Assembly (NCBI GenBank): GCA_965197005.1
Contig: OZ239982.1
Location: 2,604,001-2,668,000, forward strand
DNA length: 64,000 bases
From: G965197005 sp965197005
Lineage (GTDB): Bacteria; Pseudomonadota; Gammaproteobacteria; Pseudomonadales; Oceanobacteraceae
Reading direction: 5' to 3'
Positions 8,865-16,846 of the stretch are shown one piece after another; positions within the stretch are counted from its first letter, which is position 1, and every line of letters starts with the position of its first letter. Under the pieces are notes generated by a model. The model saw only the letters and a list, made by a program, of their open reading frames with translations. It did no database searches and was not told the DNA's origin. The translations under genes and the position numbers were made by a program.

Positions 8865-9962
8865 ATGAGCATAAAATCTCTTTCTTTTTCAGGTATTAGA
8901 AATCTTAATAATACAGAGTTAAAGCCAGCAACAGCATTAAATCTAATTTATGGGGACAATGCTTCAGGTAAAAGTAGTTTGCTTGAAAGTATTGCACTTT
9001 TGGCAACGGGTAAATCCTTTCGTGCAAAAAAAATAAGACACTGTTTCAGTTATGGCGAAGAAAAAATGTTAATTAAAGCCAGTATACAAGACAATGTATT
9101 AGGCGATGCAGAAATAGAAAGTTTGCGAAATATTCAAGCACAACAAATTATGCGTATTAATGACGAAGCTGTAGGCACGCAAGCAGAGGTAGCACATTGG
9201 TTACCAATACAACAAATAGATCCAAATACGTTTACCTTATTATCAGGTCCGCCAGAAAAACGGAGAGAATTTATAGATTGGGGTTTGTTCCACGTGGAAC
9301 AAACTTTTTTTGCCAAATGGAAATTATTTAAGCAACAACTGAAACAGCGCAATTTATTACTTAAAAATAAAGACAATGAATTTTTATCTCAATGGACTCA
9401 TTCTTTTTGTAATGTAGCAGAAGAAATTAATAACAAAAGAAAAATTTATTTACAAGAATTTGAACCCATCTTTTTAGATATGTGCGCTAACTTAGGGGTT
9501 AATGCAGATATTGATATTAAATTTTATGCAGGTTGGGATAGTAGCAAAGAATTAGAACATATTTTGCTTAAACAGCAAGAAAGAGATTTGCAATTAGGGT
9601 ATACTCAATCAGGTCCCCACAAAGCAGAAATTAAACTAACAGCAAATGGTTTTAGTGCCAGTGAAGTATTAAGTCGTGGGCAGCAAAAACTGGCAGTAGC
9701 GGCACTTAAATTGGCACAAAGTGATTTATTTTATAAACAAACAGAGCGCAAACCAATTTATTTAATTGATGATCTTTCATCAGAATTAGATGAAACACAT
9801 ATCCGTTTGCTATTTAACTATTTTGCAGAACTGGATTGTCAAATATTTATAACCAGCGTAAAAAAAGAAGACCTAGTTAATAATTGTCAAACTAAAGATT
9901 TTAAATTGTTCCACGTGGAACAAGGCATAATTAAACCAGAAACCCTAAAAAGCACTCACTAA
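8865..9962 (+). CDS. recF: Recombination protein RecF
   Basis: A 365-residue SMC-like ABC ATPase that loads RecA with RecO and RecR at single-strand gaps. Walker A is GDNASGKSSLLESIALL near residue 33, the signature is VLSRGQQKLAVAALKLA near 270, and Walker B is IYLIDDLSSELD near 300. I chose ATG 8865 (MSIKSLSFSGIRN) over an in-frame GTG six bases upstream. The family-typical FHVE occurs twice, as LFHVEQ in the middle and LFHVEQG at the C-terminus, and both are encoded by a perfect parS sequence (9286-9301 and 9907-9922). This gene therefore also serves as part of the chromosomal centromere. Confidence 0.97.
   Translation: MSIKSLSFSGIRNLNNTELKPATALNLIYGDNASGKSSLLESIALLATGKSFRAKKIRHCFSYGEEKMLIKASIQDNVLGDAEIESLRNIQAQQIMRINDEAVGTQAEVAHWLPIQQIDPNTFTLLSGPPEKRREFIDWGLFHVEQTFFAKWKLFKQQLKQRNLLLKNKDNEFLSQWTHSFCNVAEEINNKRKIYLQEFEPIFLDMCANLGVNADIDIKFYAGWDSSKELEHILLKQQERDLQLGYTQSGPHKAEIKLTANGFSASEVLSRGQQKLAVAALKLAQSDLFYKQTERKPIYLIDDLSSELDETHIRLLFNYFAELDCQIFITSVKKEDLVNNCQTKDFKLFHVEQGIIKPETLKSTH
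9286..9301. other. parS: parS centromere site inside recF (site 1)
   Basis: TGTTCCACGTGGAACA, a perfect 16-bp palindrome matching the bacterial ParB-binding consensus TGTTNCACGTGAAACA except one base, and of the form known in pseudomonads. The palindrome extends to 22 bp (9283-9304). It lies about 3 kb from oriC and codes for Phe-His-Val-Glu-Gln within RecF. parA and parB themselves are not in the window. Confidence 0.9.
9907..9922. other. parS: parS centromere site inside recF (site 2)
   Basis: Second exact copy of TGTTCCACGTGGAACA, palindromic over 18 bp (9906-9923) and 621 bp from the first. It encodes the second FHVEQ at the RecF C-terminus. Two identical 16-mers in one gene by chance is very unlikely. 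Confidence 0.9.
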
Positions 9963-9988
9963 AGTGTTTTATTGAAAAAGGAACAACT

Positions 9989-12403
9989 ATGACAGAACAA
10001 ACTTATGACCAGTCCAATATTAAAGTACTAAAGGGACTTGATGCAGTACGCAAAAGACCCGGTATGTATATTGGAGATACCGATGATGGTACAGGCTTAC
10101 ATCACATGGTATTTGAAGTGGTAGATAATTCCATTGATGAAGCACTTGCAGGCTACTGTGACTGCGTTACGGTAACCATTCATGCCGATAACTCAGTTAG
10201 CGTAAGTGATAATGGTCGAGGTATTCCAACAGAAATACACGCAGAAGAAGGGGTTTCTGCCGCAGAAGTCATTCTTACTATTTTGCATGCAGGTGGTAAA
10301 TTTGATGATAATTCTTATAAGGTTTCTGGCGGTTTACATGGAGTAGGGGTGTCTGTGGTTAACGCCCTCTCCGAAAAACTTAAACTTACCATTCGCCGTG
10401 GTAATAAACTATTTGAACAAGAATATACACATGGTACGCCTGATTATCCTCTTAAAGAAGTAGGAACCAGTAGCACCAGCGGTACCAGTATTACTTTTTT
10501 ACCCTCAAAAGATACTTTCACACAAACAGAATATAATTATGATCAGCTTGCTAAACGCCTTAGAGAATTATCTTTTTTAAACTCAGGCGTTAAAATTCAT
10601 CTTAAAGATGAGCGCAAGGATAAAGAAGATATTTTTGAATTTGAAGGTGGGCTTGCTTCATTTGTTGCCTTTTTAAATGAAGGTAAAACCCCATTAAATG
10701 ATGTATTTCACTTTAGTGGTGAGAGAGAAGACGGCACCGTTGTAGAAGTTGCTATGCAATGGAACGACAGCTTTCAAGAAAATATTTTTTGTTATACCAA
10801 TAACATTCCTCAACGTGATGGAGGAACTCACCTTGCAGGTTTTAGAGCAGCACTAACACGCACTTTAAATAATTACATTGAACAAGAAAGTATTGCCAAA
10901 AAGAACAAAGTTAATACCACTGGCGATGATGCCAGAGAAGGGCTTACCGCTATTGTTTCAGTTAAGGTTGCAGATCCTAAATTTAGCTCACAAACTAAAG
11001 ACAAATTGGTTTCAAGCGAAGTAAAACCCGCTGTAGAACAAGAGATGGCAAAACAATTTAGTGACTACTTGTTAGAAAATCCACAACAGGCAAAAAATCT
11101 AGTGAGTAAAATGCTAGATGCTGCCCGTGCTCGTGAAGCAGCACGCAAAGCCCGTGATATGACACGCCGTAAAGGTGCTTTAGATATTGCAGGCTTACCC
11201 GGAAAACTGGCAGATTGCCAAGAAAAAGACCCAGCACTATCAGAAGTGTATCTGGTGGAGGGTGATTCTGCTGGTGGTTCCGCCAAACAAGGGCGTAATC
11301 GCAAAACCCAAGCTATATTGCCACTTAAAGGCAAGATATTAAATGTAGAAAAAGCACGTTTTGATAAAATGCTTTCTTCTGCTGAAATTGGCACTATGAT
11401 TACAGCATTGGGTTGTGGCATAGGTCGCAGTGAATTTAATCCTGATAAATTACGCTATCACAGCATTATTATTATGACCGATGCTGATGTTGATGGCGCA
11501 CATATTCGCACACTTTTATTAACCTTTTTCTTTAGGCAAATGCCAGAGTTAATTGAAAGAGGGCATGTCTTTATTGCCCAGCCACCTCTTTATAAAATAA
11601 AACGAGGCAAGCAAGAGCAATATATCAAAGATGAAGAATCTTTAGAAAATTATTTAACCCATGTGGCATTAGAAAAAGCGGAACTGTATCCAAGTGAATC
11701 CTCGCCAGCAATTAGCGATATTGCACTGGCAGACTTGGTTAAAAAATATCAGCAAACTCAAAATAGCATTAATAAAGCACGTAACCTATTACCAGAGAAT
11801 ATACTGCATGAAATGCTCTCTTTACCCGTTGTAAGCATAGATATGCTAAGCCAAGAAAAACACTTTAAAGACTGGGTGCAAGCTCTTGAACAGAGACTTC
11901 CAGATTCAGGTAAAAGTGGCAGCCACTATCATTTAATAGTCAATAAACATTCAGAGCGTGATAGCTTGGAGCTGTGCTTAACTATTACCACCCACGGGGT
12001 AGAAAAAGCCTATTATCTTGGACAAGAATTTTTTACAGGCTCTGTCTATCATGCTATTGCTGAAACCAGTGAATTATTAAGCCGTGTTTTAGAACCCTCT
12101 GCATACATCAAAAGAGGAGAAAAAGTATTTAAAATCAATGACTTCAAACTTGCCATTGATTGGTTGCTAAGCGAAGCCCAAAAAGGATATAGCGTACAGC
12201 GTTACAAAGGATTAGGAGAAATGAACCCTGATCAGCTTTGGGAAACCACTATGGATCCAGAAACCAGACGCATGCTCAAAGTAACCATTGAAGATGCCAT
12301 TGCTGCAGATAAAATGTTCAACTGCCTCATGGGTGATGAAGTCGAACCCAGACGTGCTTTTATCGAAGATAACGCACTGAACGTTGCTAATCTTGATTTT
12401 TAA
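9989..12403 (+). CDS. gyrB: DNA gyrase subunit B
   Basis: An 804-residue ATPase subunit of gyrase, which introduces negative supercoils. The GHKL ATPase domain shows EVVDNSIDEALAGY, SDNGRGIPTEIH and GGLHGVGVSVVNALS. The transducer is about residues 220-390. The TOPRIM domain has YLVEGDSAGGSAKQGR, LPLKGKILNVEKA and MTDADVDGAHIRTLLLTFFF. The length equals the long gammaproteobacterial form, with an insert between the TOPRIM motifs and the C-terminal RYKGLGEMNPDQLWETTM. AAGGA precedes the ATG. It starts 26 bases after recF and ends at a strong terminator. Confidence 0.98.
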   Translation: MTEQTYDQSNIKVLKGLDAVRKRPGMYIGDTDDGTGLHHMVFEVVDNSIDEALAGYCDCVTVTIHADNSVSVSDNGRGIPTEIHAEEGVSAAEVILTILHAGGKFDDNSYKVSGGLHGVGVSVVNALSEKLKLTIRRGNKLFEQEYTHGTPDYPLKEVGTSSTSGTSITFLPSKDTFTQTEYNYDQLAKRLRELSFLNSGVKIHLKDERKDKEDIFEFEGGLASFVAFLNEGKTPLNDVFHFSGEREDGTVVEVAMQWNDSFQENIFCYTNNIPQRDGGTHLAGFRAALTRTLNNYIEQESIAKKNKVNTTGDDAREGLTAIVSVKVADPKFSSQTKDKLVSSEVKPAVEQEMAKQFSDYLLENPQQAKNLVSKMLDAARAREAARKARDMTRRKGALDIAGLPGKLADCQEKDPALSEVYLVEGDSAGGSAKQGRNRKTQAILPLKGKILNVEKARFDKMLSSAEIGTMITALGCGIGRSEFNPDKLRYHSIIIMTDADVDGAHIRTLLLTFFFRQMPELIERGHVFIAQPPLYKIKRGKQEQYIKDEESLENYLTHVALEKAELYPSESSPAISDIALADLVKKYQQTQNSINKARNLLPENILHEMLSLPVVSIDMLSQEKHFKDWVQALEQRLPDSGKSGSHYHLIVNKHSERDSLELCLTITTHGVEKAYYLGQEFFTGSVYHAIAETSELLSRVLEPSAYIKRGEKVFKINDFKLAIDWLLSEAQKGYSVQRYKGLGEMNPDQLWETTMDPETRRMLKVTIEDAIAADKMFNCLMGDEVEPRRAFIEDNALNVANLDF

Positions 12404-12423
12404 ACATTCATTTTATTTCTGAG

Positions 12424-12450
12424 ACCCGCTTGTATCAAGCGGGTTTTTTT
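12424..12450 (+). terminator. Rho-independent terminator of gyrB
   Basis: ACCCGCTTG (12424-12432) and CAAGCGGGT (12436-12444) form a perfect 9-bp stem with loop TAT, followed by a T run to 12450. It starts 20 bases after the gyrB stop and closes the dnaA-gyrB transcription unit. Confidence 0.93.
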
Positions 12451-12664
12451 GTACTAGGTTATAAATTTATTATCAGGTTAACGAGATAAAAATAAGCAGA
12501 TAGCTGGTATTAATGTATTTAATTATGCAATCTTATTTAACATAGTGTAAGTAAGTGCTTACTTTTTTTGTATCAAGATAATGCCTGACAACAGAAGCGG
12601 CACCATTGCCAAAATAACCAGCATGCAATAAAGTGTCAAAATACAATTTCAGCAATAGGCAGGT

Positions 12665-13075
12665 ATGTTTAAATTTACTCCCATTGATTATCAGCAACTC
12701 AATGCTCGCCAAAAAGAAAATTTTAATTTTCAAAAAATTGCAGCTAAATTAGCAGATTATGGATTTAATTGTTTATGGCTTAATGATGACTGGCAAGGAG
12801 CAGATTTTATTGCTTGTCATATTGATGGTCATCATTTTCTTAAAATTCAATTAAAAGGTCGCCTTACATTGGATAAAAAATATAACGGCAAAGATATCTA
12901 CATCGCCTTTAAATGTGAGGATAGTTGCTACCTGTATCCACATGATCAACTGCAATCTGAATTATTGGACATCGGATTAATGAAAGGCTCTCGCTCATGG
13001 GAACAAACAGGGTGCTACAGTTGGGCAAATTTGCCTAAAGCCATTCAACAACAGATAAAGAAATATGAACTCTAA
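12665..13075 (+). CDS. PD-(D/E)XK nuclease-like protein
   Basis: A 136-residue protein. The core QGADFIACHIDGHHFLKIQL followed by KGR has the spacing of a PD-(D/E)XK nuclease, with Asp in GADF and a Q-x-K second half (IQLKGR). This form is known from the I-Ssp6803I type of homing endonuclease, and stand-alone relatives of unknown role exist in bacteria. The rest has a CYSW and many Gln/Lys residues. AGGCAGGT precedes the ATG. It overlaps the following acetyltransferase by 11 bases, so the two are translationally linked. No intron or mobile flank is visible. The nuclease idea is motif-based inference, and a host-repair or unknown role is equally possible. Confidence 0.6.
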   Translation: MFKFTPIDYQQLNARQKENFNFQKIAAKLADYGFNCLWLNDDWQGADFIACHIDGHHFLKIQLKGRLTLDKKYNGKDIYIAFKCEDSCYLYPHDQLQSELLDIGLMKGSRSWEQTGCYSWANLPKAIQQQIKKYEL

Positions 13076-13568
13076 AACAACACATACTCAAACAATCAGC
13101 ATTAGAGATGCAAATGCAGAAGATGCAGAGCTTATTTTGCAGTTTATTACCGAACTGGCAATTTATGAAAAAGCAGAACATGAAGTCATTGCAAGTGCTG
13201 ATGATATCCGCAACAATCTTTTTTCAGAAAACACCACCACACAAGCGGTTATTTGCATGTATCAGGACAAGCCTATTGGTTTTGCCCTATATTTTCTTAA
13301 TTTTTCAACCTGGTTAGGCAAAAATGGACTGTATCTTGAAGATCTTTACATCAGTCCGCAGTATCGAGGCTTAGGAGCGGGTAAGCAGCTGCTTCAATTT
13401 TTAGCCAAACAAGCCGTGCAAAGAAACTGTGGGCGTTTTGAATGGAATGTATTAACTTGGAATGAACCTGCCATTAAATTTTATCAATCAGCCGGGGCAG
13501 TCGCACAAGATGAATGGGTTGGTTATCGTTTACAAGGTCAGGCATTGCTTGAATTTGCAGAAAGCTAA
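13065..13568 (+). CDS. GNAT family N-acetyltransferase
   Basis: A 167-residue acetyl-CoA-dependent transferase. Motif A is complete: LEDLYISPQYRGLGAGKQLL, the R/Q-x-x-G-x-G/A pyrophosphate loop being YRGLGAGK. The C-terminal part FEWNVLTWNEPAIKFYQSAGA carries the usual N-x-x-A-x-x-F-Y. The pattern is closest to the diamine (spermidine/spermine) acetyltransferase branch (IYEKAEHEV, LEDLYI), but the true substrate cannot be told. It starts inside the upstream gene's last codons. A strong ribosome site for the next gene lies 40 bases downstream. Confidence 0.88.
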   Translation: MNSKTTHTQTISIRDANAEDAELILQFITELAIYEKAEHEVIASADDIRNNLFSENTTTQAVICMYQDKPIGFALYFLNFSTWLGKNGLYLEDLYISPQYRGLGAGKQLLQFLAKQAVQRNCGRFEWNVLTWNEPAIKFYQSAGAVAQDEWVGYRLQGQALLEFAES

Positions 13569-13609
13569 ACCCTATTTTTAACCTCTACTTTTAATTTTAA
13601 GGAGTTATT

Positions 13610-13924
13610 ATGGATATCAATCAATTCAGCATCAAAGAAGCACTTAATAATTTAGAAAACGAGCACTCAGAAAATGACTTATCTGCTAGAGAAAAGCACC
13701 TTGTGGGGTTGGCAGTCACCTTAACACGAGGCTGCCAAGACTGTACCAGCCGACGCATTAGCGAAGCTCTTAAATTTGGCATTCACAATACCAGCATTGA
13801 AAAACTGGTTAATTTAGTCGCAGCGGTAAATGCAGGCGTGGTGCTACGTACGGCGGTTTCTAGTGCAAATCAAACAGAAACAGAGGGTTGTAATGATGGT
13901 ATTTGTGATATAGGAACCAAGTAA
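13610..13924 (+). CDS. Carboxymuconolactone decarboxylase / AhpD-like protein
   Basis: A 104-residue, all-helical small protein. ARGCQDCTSRRISEAL-like sequence (here TRGCQDCTSRR, near residue 40) carries the CxxC pair plus the conserved helix of the AhpD/CMD family, whose members act as thiol reductants or peroxidase partners. The surrounding SAREKHLVGLAVTLTRG and LVNLVAAVNAGVVLRTA segments match the alkylhydroperoxidase core. AAGGAG lies ideally before the ATG. It ends with a Cys-containing tail (EGCNDGICDIG) that could coordinate metal or form a second thiol pair. The partner and substrate are unknown. Confidence 0.8.
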   Translation: MDINQFSIKEALNNLENEHSENDLSAREKHLVGLAVTLTRGCQDCTSRRISEALKFGIHNTSIEKLVNLVAAVNAGVVLRTAVSSANQTETEGCNDGICDIGTK

Positions 13925-14030
13925 TCAGTCCAAATGTTATCAGCTCAATGACCGTCAAAGGGCATTATAGGGAAATGGTATTTATGTTATAAGCACGGTA
14001 TGATGCACAAAAATGTCATGAGGAGAAACA

Positions 14031-15035
14031 ATGAGCCAATACAAAATAGTATCGCTATTTAGTGGTTGTGGTGGCTTAGATTTAGGCTTTTTAGGGGGGT
14101 TTAAATTTTTAAATAACTCTTTTAGCAAAGGTAATTTTGATATTATTTGGGCTAACGATATAGACAAACATGCTTGCCAAACCTACGCAAATTATTTTTC
14201 TCACCCCATTTACTGTGGTGATATCAGAGAAGCCATTGAAGATAAAAAACTAGAAACCTTAAAAAACACCCCAGTTGACATTGTGCTAGGCGGCTTCCCC
14301 TGCCAAGATTTTAGCCATGCAGGAAAGCGTAAAGGCTTTGATAGTAAAAGAGGCACTTTATATCAAGCAATGTGCAGCGTGATTGCCAGCACAAAACCAC
14401 AGATGTTTTTAGCCGAAAACGTAAAAGGGTTGTTGAACATAAATAAAGGAGAAGCCATTCAACAAATTGTAAGGGATTTTGAAAGTTTGGGTTATCACAT
14501 ATCCTACAAACTGTTGCTTACGGCTGATTACGGGGTGCCGCAAAAAAGGGAGCGAGTAGTAATTATAGGCACTGATAAAGAGCGGTTGCCCAAATTTAAT
14601 TTTAATTACCTCCATAGGCTTGCACACAGCCCCGTCACGTTGGCACAAGCCATAGGTGATTTAGAGCACCTACCAGAAGGTGCCGTTGCCAACCACTTTT
14701 TTTCTAAAGCGAAAAGAAATAAAGGTCAGGGAAACAACGCAGTTGTCAAAGACCAACTAGGACCAACCATGCGCGCTGAACATCACGGCAATATCGAATT
14801 TCATTGGAATAACACAAGACGCTTATCAGCAAGAGAAGCTGCGAGAATACAAAGTTTTCCCGATGACATGATTTTTTATCCCTCAACCTCCAGCGCATAC
14901 CGACAAATCGGCAATGCCGTACCGCCTGTATTTGCATGGCACTTGGCACAAGCGATGGAACGGTTTTTACAGCAAAATGCAAGATCACAAAAAACAAACC
15001 ATACCGCTTATGAGCCGTTAGCAAGTGCTTTATGA
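14031..15035 (+). CDS. DNA (cytosine-5) methyltransferase, type II
   Basis: A 334-residue C5-cytosine methyltransferase that protects host DNA from the adjacent endonuclease. The ordered motifs are all present: I LFSGCGGLDLGF (SAM binding), IV GGFPCQDFS with the catalytic Cys, VI AENVKGL, VIII QKRERVVIIG, and IX-X ARIQSFPDD and RQIGNAVPP. The target-recognition region lies at about residues 195-270, and I cannot read the recognised sequence from it. AGGAGA precedes the ATG. The gene is first in the pair and overlaps the nuclease gene as ATGA, a layout that lets protection be made before restriction. Confidence 0.95.
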   Translation: MSQYKIVSLFSGCGGLDLGFLGGFKFLNNSFSKGNFDIIWANDIDKHACQTYANYFSHPIYCGDIREAIEDKKLETLKNTPVDIVLGGFPCQDFSHAGKRKGFDSKRGTLYQAMCSVIASTKPQMFLAENVKGLLNINKGEAIQQIVRDFESLGYHISYKLLLTADYGVPQKRERVVIIGTDKERLPKFNFNYLHRLAHSPVTLAQAIGDLEHLPEGAVANHFFSKAKRNKGQGNNAVVKDQLGPTMRAEHHGNIEFHWNNTRRLSAREAARIQSFPDDMIFYPSTSSAYRQIGNAVPPVFAWHLAQAMERFLQQNARSQKTNHTAYEPLASAL

Positions 15036-16078
15036 TAGTCGCCCACTACTCTGATTATTGTGCATTTAAAAATTTACTTGATTCCGTGCTAGAACAATTA
15101 AACGCAGATGCTAAAAAAAGACCCAGCTATTATTTAAACAAAGGTGGAATTAGCCTTGAAAAAGAGGTTTATCAAGTCATAACAAAAAGGGCAAAAGGAA
15201 GTATTTTTGCAGGCAAGATAGAGCTTATATCAGGGCAAAGATTTCCTGATATTGTCGCCTATGTAAATGCACAAAAAGCCTATGGTTTAGAGGTTAAAAG
15301 CACCAAGTCGAATACTTGGAAATCAATAGGCAGTAGCATTTTTGAAGGAACAAGAGTTGATAATGTAAAGGACATTCATCTGTTATTTGCAAAACTCTCA
15401 AAGCCCATTGAGTTTAGGTGTAGAAAATATGAAGACTGTTTGTATGATGTTGCGATTACACATTCTCCAAGATATTTAATTGATATGAACACGACAGAAA
15501 ATAATTCCATATTTACCAAAATAGGAGTTGAGTATCATACATTGAGGCAGTTAGATAATCCGTTTAAGCCAATTAAACAGTATTTTCGTAAAAATTTAAA
15601 AACAGGTGAAGACTTATGGTGGTTTGATGAGCATGATGGCGTGCGCGAATTAAGCATCAAATTATGGACACACCTAAGCGAGGCAGAAAAAGAAAAATTG
15701 AGAATTGCAGCATTAGCTTATTTCCCCATTCTATTAAGTCATAAGCGAGAAAAATATACAGGTTTGGCAACTTGGTTAGTGTCTAAATTTGGCATTGTTA
15801 ATCATGCATTAAGGGATACTTTTACCGCCGGCGGTCAAGTCGTTATACAAGGTATTATGATGCCTAAAATTTACACCTATTTGGTGCATGATTTAGATAG
15901 GATTGTCAGCGTTGTTAATACAATATCAGAAGAAGATTTTATCTATTATTGGCGTATAAATAGCATGACTTGCGAGCCGGTAAGCGAATGGAAAAAGCAG
16001 TGCTTAAAGCACAGCAAAGCTCACCTTAGCACACAGCAGTATCAGTTAATAAAAAACCACCTATTGGTATCAAACTAA
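15032..16078 (+). CDS. Type II restriction endonuclease (PD-(D/E)XK)
   Basis: A 348-residue protein directly coupled to the methyltransferase (4-base ATGA overlap). A nuclease core is visible near residues 70-90: GQRFPDIVAYVN, then YGLEVKSTK, giving P-D...E-V-K. Upstream ISLEKEVYQVITKR supplies a conserved acidic helix. The rest is not family-diagnostic. Pairing with a complete methyltransferase is the main argument that it is the cognate nuclease. The frame is intact, so the system is potentially active. The recognition site is unknown. Confidence 0.85.
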   Translation: MIVAHYSDYCAFKNLLDSVLEQLNADAKKRPSYYLNKGGISLEKEVYQVITKRAKGSIFAGKIELISGQRFPDIVAYVNAQKAYGLEVKSTKSNTWKSIGSSIFEGTRVDNVKDIHLLFAKLSKPIEFRCRKYEDCLYDVAITHSPRYLIDMNTTENNSIFTKIGVEYHTLRQLDNPFKPIKQYFRKNLKTGEDLWWFDEHDGVRELSIKLWTHLSEAEKEKLRIAALAYFPILLSHKREKYTGLATWLVSKFGIVNHALRDTFTAGGQVVIQGIMMPKIYTYLVHDLDRIVSVVNTISEEDFIYYWRINSMTCEPVSEWKKQCLKHSKAHLSTQQYQLIKNHLLVSN

Positions 16079-16244
16079 ACACAGGTATTGACAGATTTAT
16101 GCAGCGTCCTTTTTTATATTATAGAGAGGAGTGCTTAGATATAACGGTAACGGGAAAATATAAAATCAGAGTATAAGCATATTATGTGCAGCCAGTGCAT
16201 AAGCCATGAGACATTTTGCCTAGAGTAAAAATATAATTTACGGC
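16079..16244. other. Gap between restriction gene and rpsF promoter
   Basis: Non-coding. A TTGACA occurs at 16089-16094 but has no well-spaced -10 box. I see no repeat or attachment-like sequence marking the right edge of the restriction-modification block. Confidence 0.5.
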
Positions 16245-16273
16245 TTGTATTGATGTTTTTTCTTCGCTATAAT
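16245..16273 (+). promoter_or_regulatory. Sigma-70 promoter of rpsF operon
   Basis: TTGTAT (16245-16250) and TATAAT (16268-16273) are separated by exactly 17 bases. The predicted transcription start is near 16280, giving a leader of about 110 nt before rpsF. Confidence 0.8.
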
Positions 16274-16279
16274 CCGCCT

Positions 16280-16390
16280 CCCTTTGTGAAAGGCTCTTTT
16301 TTAGAGCAGTTCTGCTTAGCAGATAATACTTTTGCAAACTCCTTGCCTTATCAGATTGGCTGAGAGGCTTAACACCCATAAGGAGCGTTT
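16280..16390 (+). promoter_or_regulatory. rpsF leader with two hairpins, possible autoregulatory site
   Basis: The leader contains GCTCT/AGAGC (16293-16307, loop of five T) and TCTGC/GCAGA (16311-16323, loop TTA). It ends with AAGGAG before the rpsF ATG. S6:S18 binding leaders are known upstream of rpsF in many bacteria. Whether this one has that exact fold I cannot establish by eye. Confidence 0.4.
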
Positions 16391-16831
16391 ATGCGTCATT
16401 ATGAAATTGTATTTCTGGTCCACCCTGATCAGAGCGAACAAGTAAGCTCAATGGTTGAGCGTTATAGCAAAAGCATCGAAGATGCGAATGGTAAAGTCCA
16501 CCGTTTAGAAGATTGGGGTCGCCGTCAATTGGCTTATCCTATCAACGACATTCATAAGGCACACTACATTTTAATGAATGTTGAGTGTACTCAAGAAGTG
16601 TTAGATGAATTAACCAGTATTTTCCGTTATAACGATGCGGTATTGCGTAGCATGGTTATTCGTCGTGATGAAGCGATTACAGAAATGTCTGAACTCAAAG
16701 CGGCAGAAACTCGTGAAGAGCGTCGTCGTGCAGAACCTAAAACCCAGCAAGAAAGCGTTGAAGAAGATGAAGATCTGCTTGACGAACTTACTGATGAAGA
16801 TGAACTAGAAGAGTCTGATGAGACTGAATAA
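16391..16831 (+). CDS. rpsF: 30S ribosomal protein S6
   Basis: A 146-residue small-subunit protein that pairs with S18 on 16S rRNA. It has the family start MRHYEIVFLVHPDQSEQV and the conserved GKVHRLEDWGRRQLAYPI and HKAHYILMNVE. The core ends near residue 100. After that comes an acidic tail (DEDLLDELTDEDELEESDE) longer than in E. coli, where the C-terminus is modified by added glutamates. Here much acidity is genetically encoded. AAGGAG gives a strong ribosome site. It is first in rpsF-rpsR-rplI, and no priB lies between S6 and S18. Confidence 0.97.
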   Translation: MRHYEIVFLVHPDQSEQVSSMVERYSKSIEDANGKVHRLEDWGRRQLAYPINDIHKAHYILMNVECTQEVLDELTSIFRYNDAVLRSMVIRRDEAITEMSELKAAETREERRRAEPKTQQESVEEDEDLLDELTDEDELEESDETE

Positions 16832-16846
16832 ATAGGAGACTATCCC

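Noticed and set aside
11065..11421. 118-codon frame opposite gyrB
   Set aside because: Shadow of a conserved gene; the basic, Ala/Ser-rich composition is typical of antisense frames.
12533..12733. 66-codon minus-strand frame across the start of the PD-(D/E)XK gene
   Set aside because: Overlaps a better-supported gene start, has no ribosome site, and reads through an AT-rich gap.
16089..16121. TTGACA at 16089 with TATATT 21 bases later
   Set aside because: Spacer too long for a sigma-70 promoter; the TTGTAT-17-TATAAT pair downstream is far better.
16349..16381. GGCTGAGAGGCTTAACACCC, resembling a TPP riboswitch half (CTGAGA with ACCC)
   Set aside because: The second conserved half (CTGATCTGG and GCGTAGGGAA type sequence) is missing, and a ribosomal-protein operon is not a thiamine target. 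Chance resemblance.
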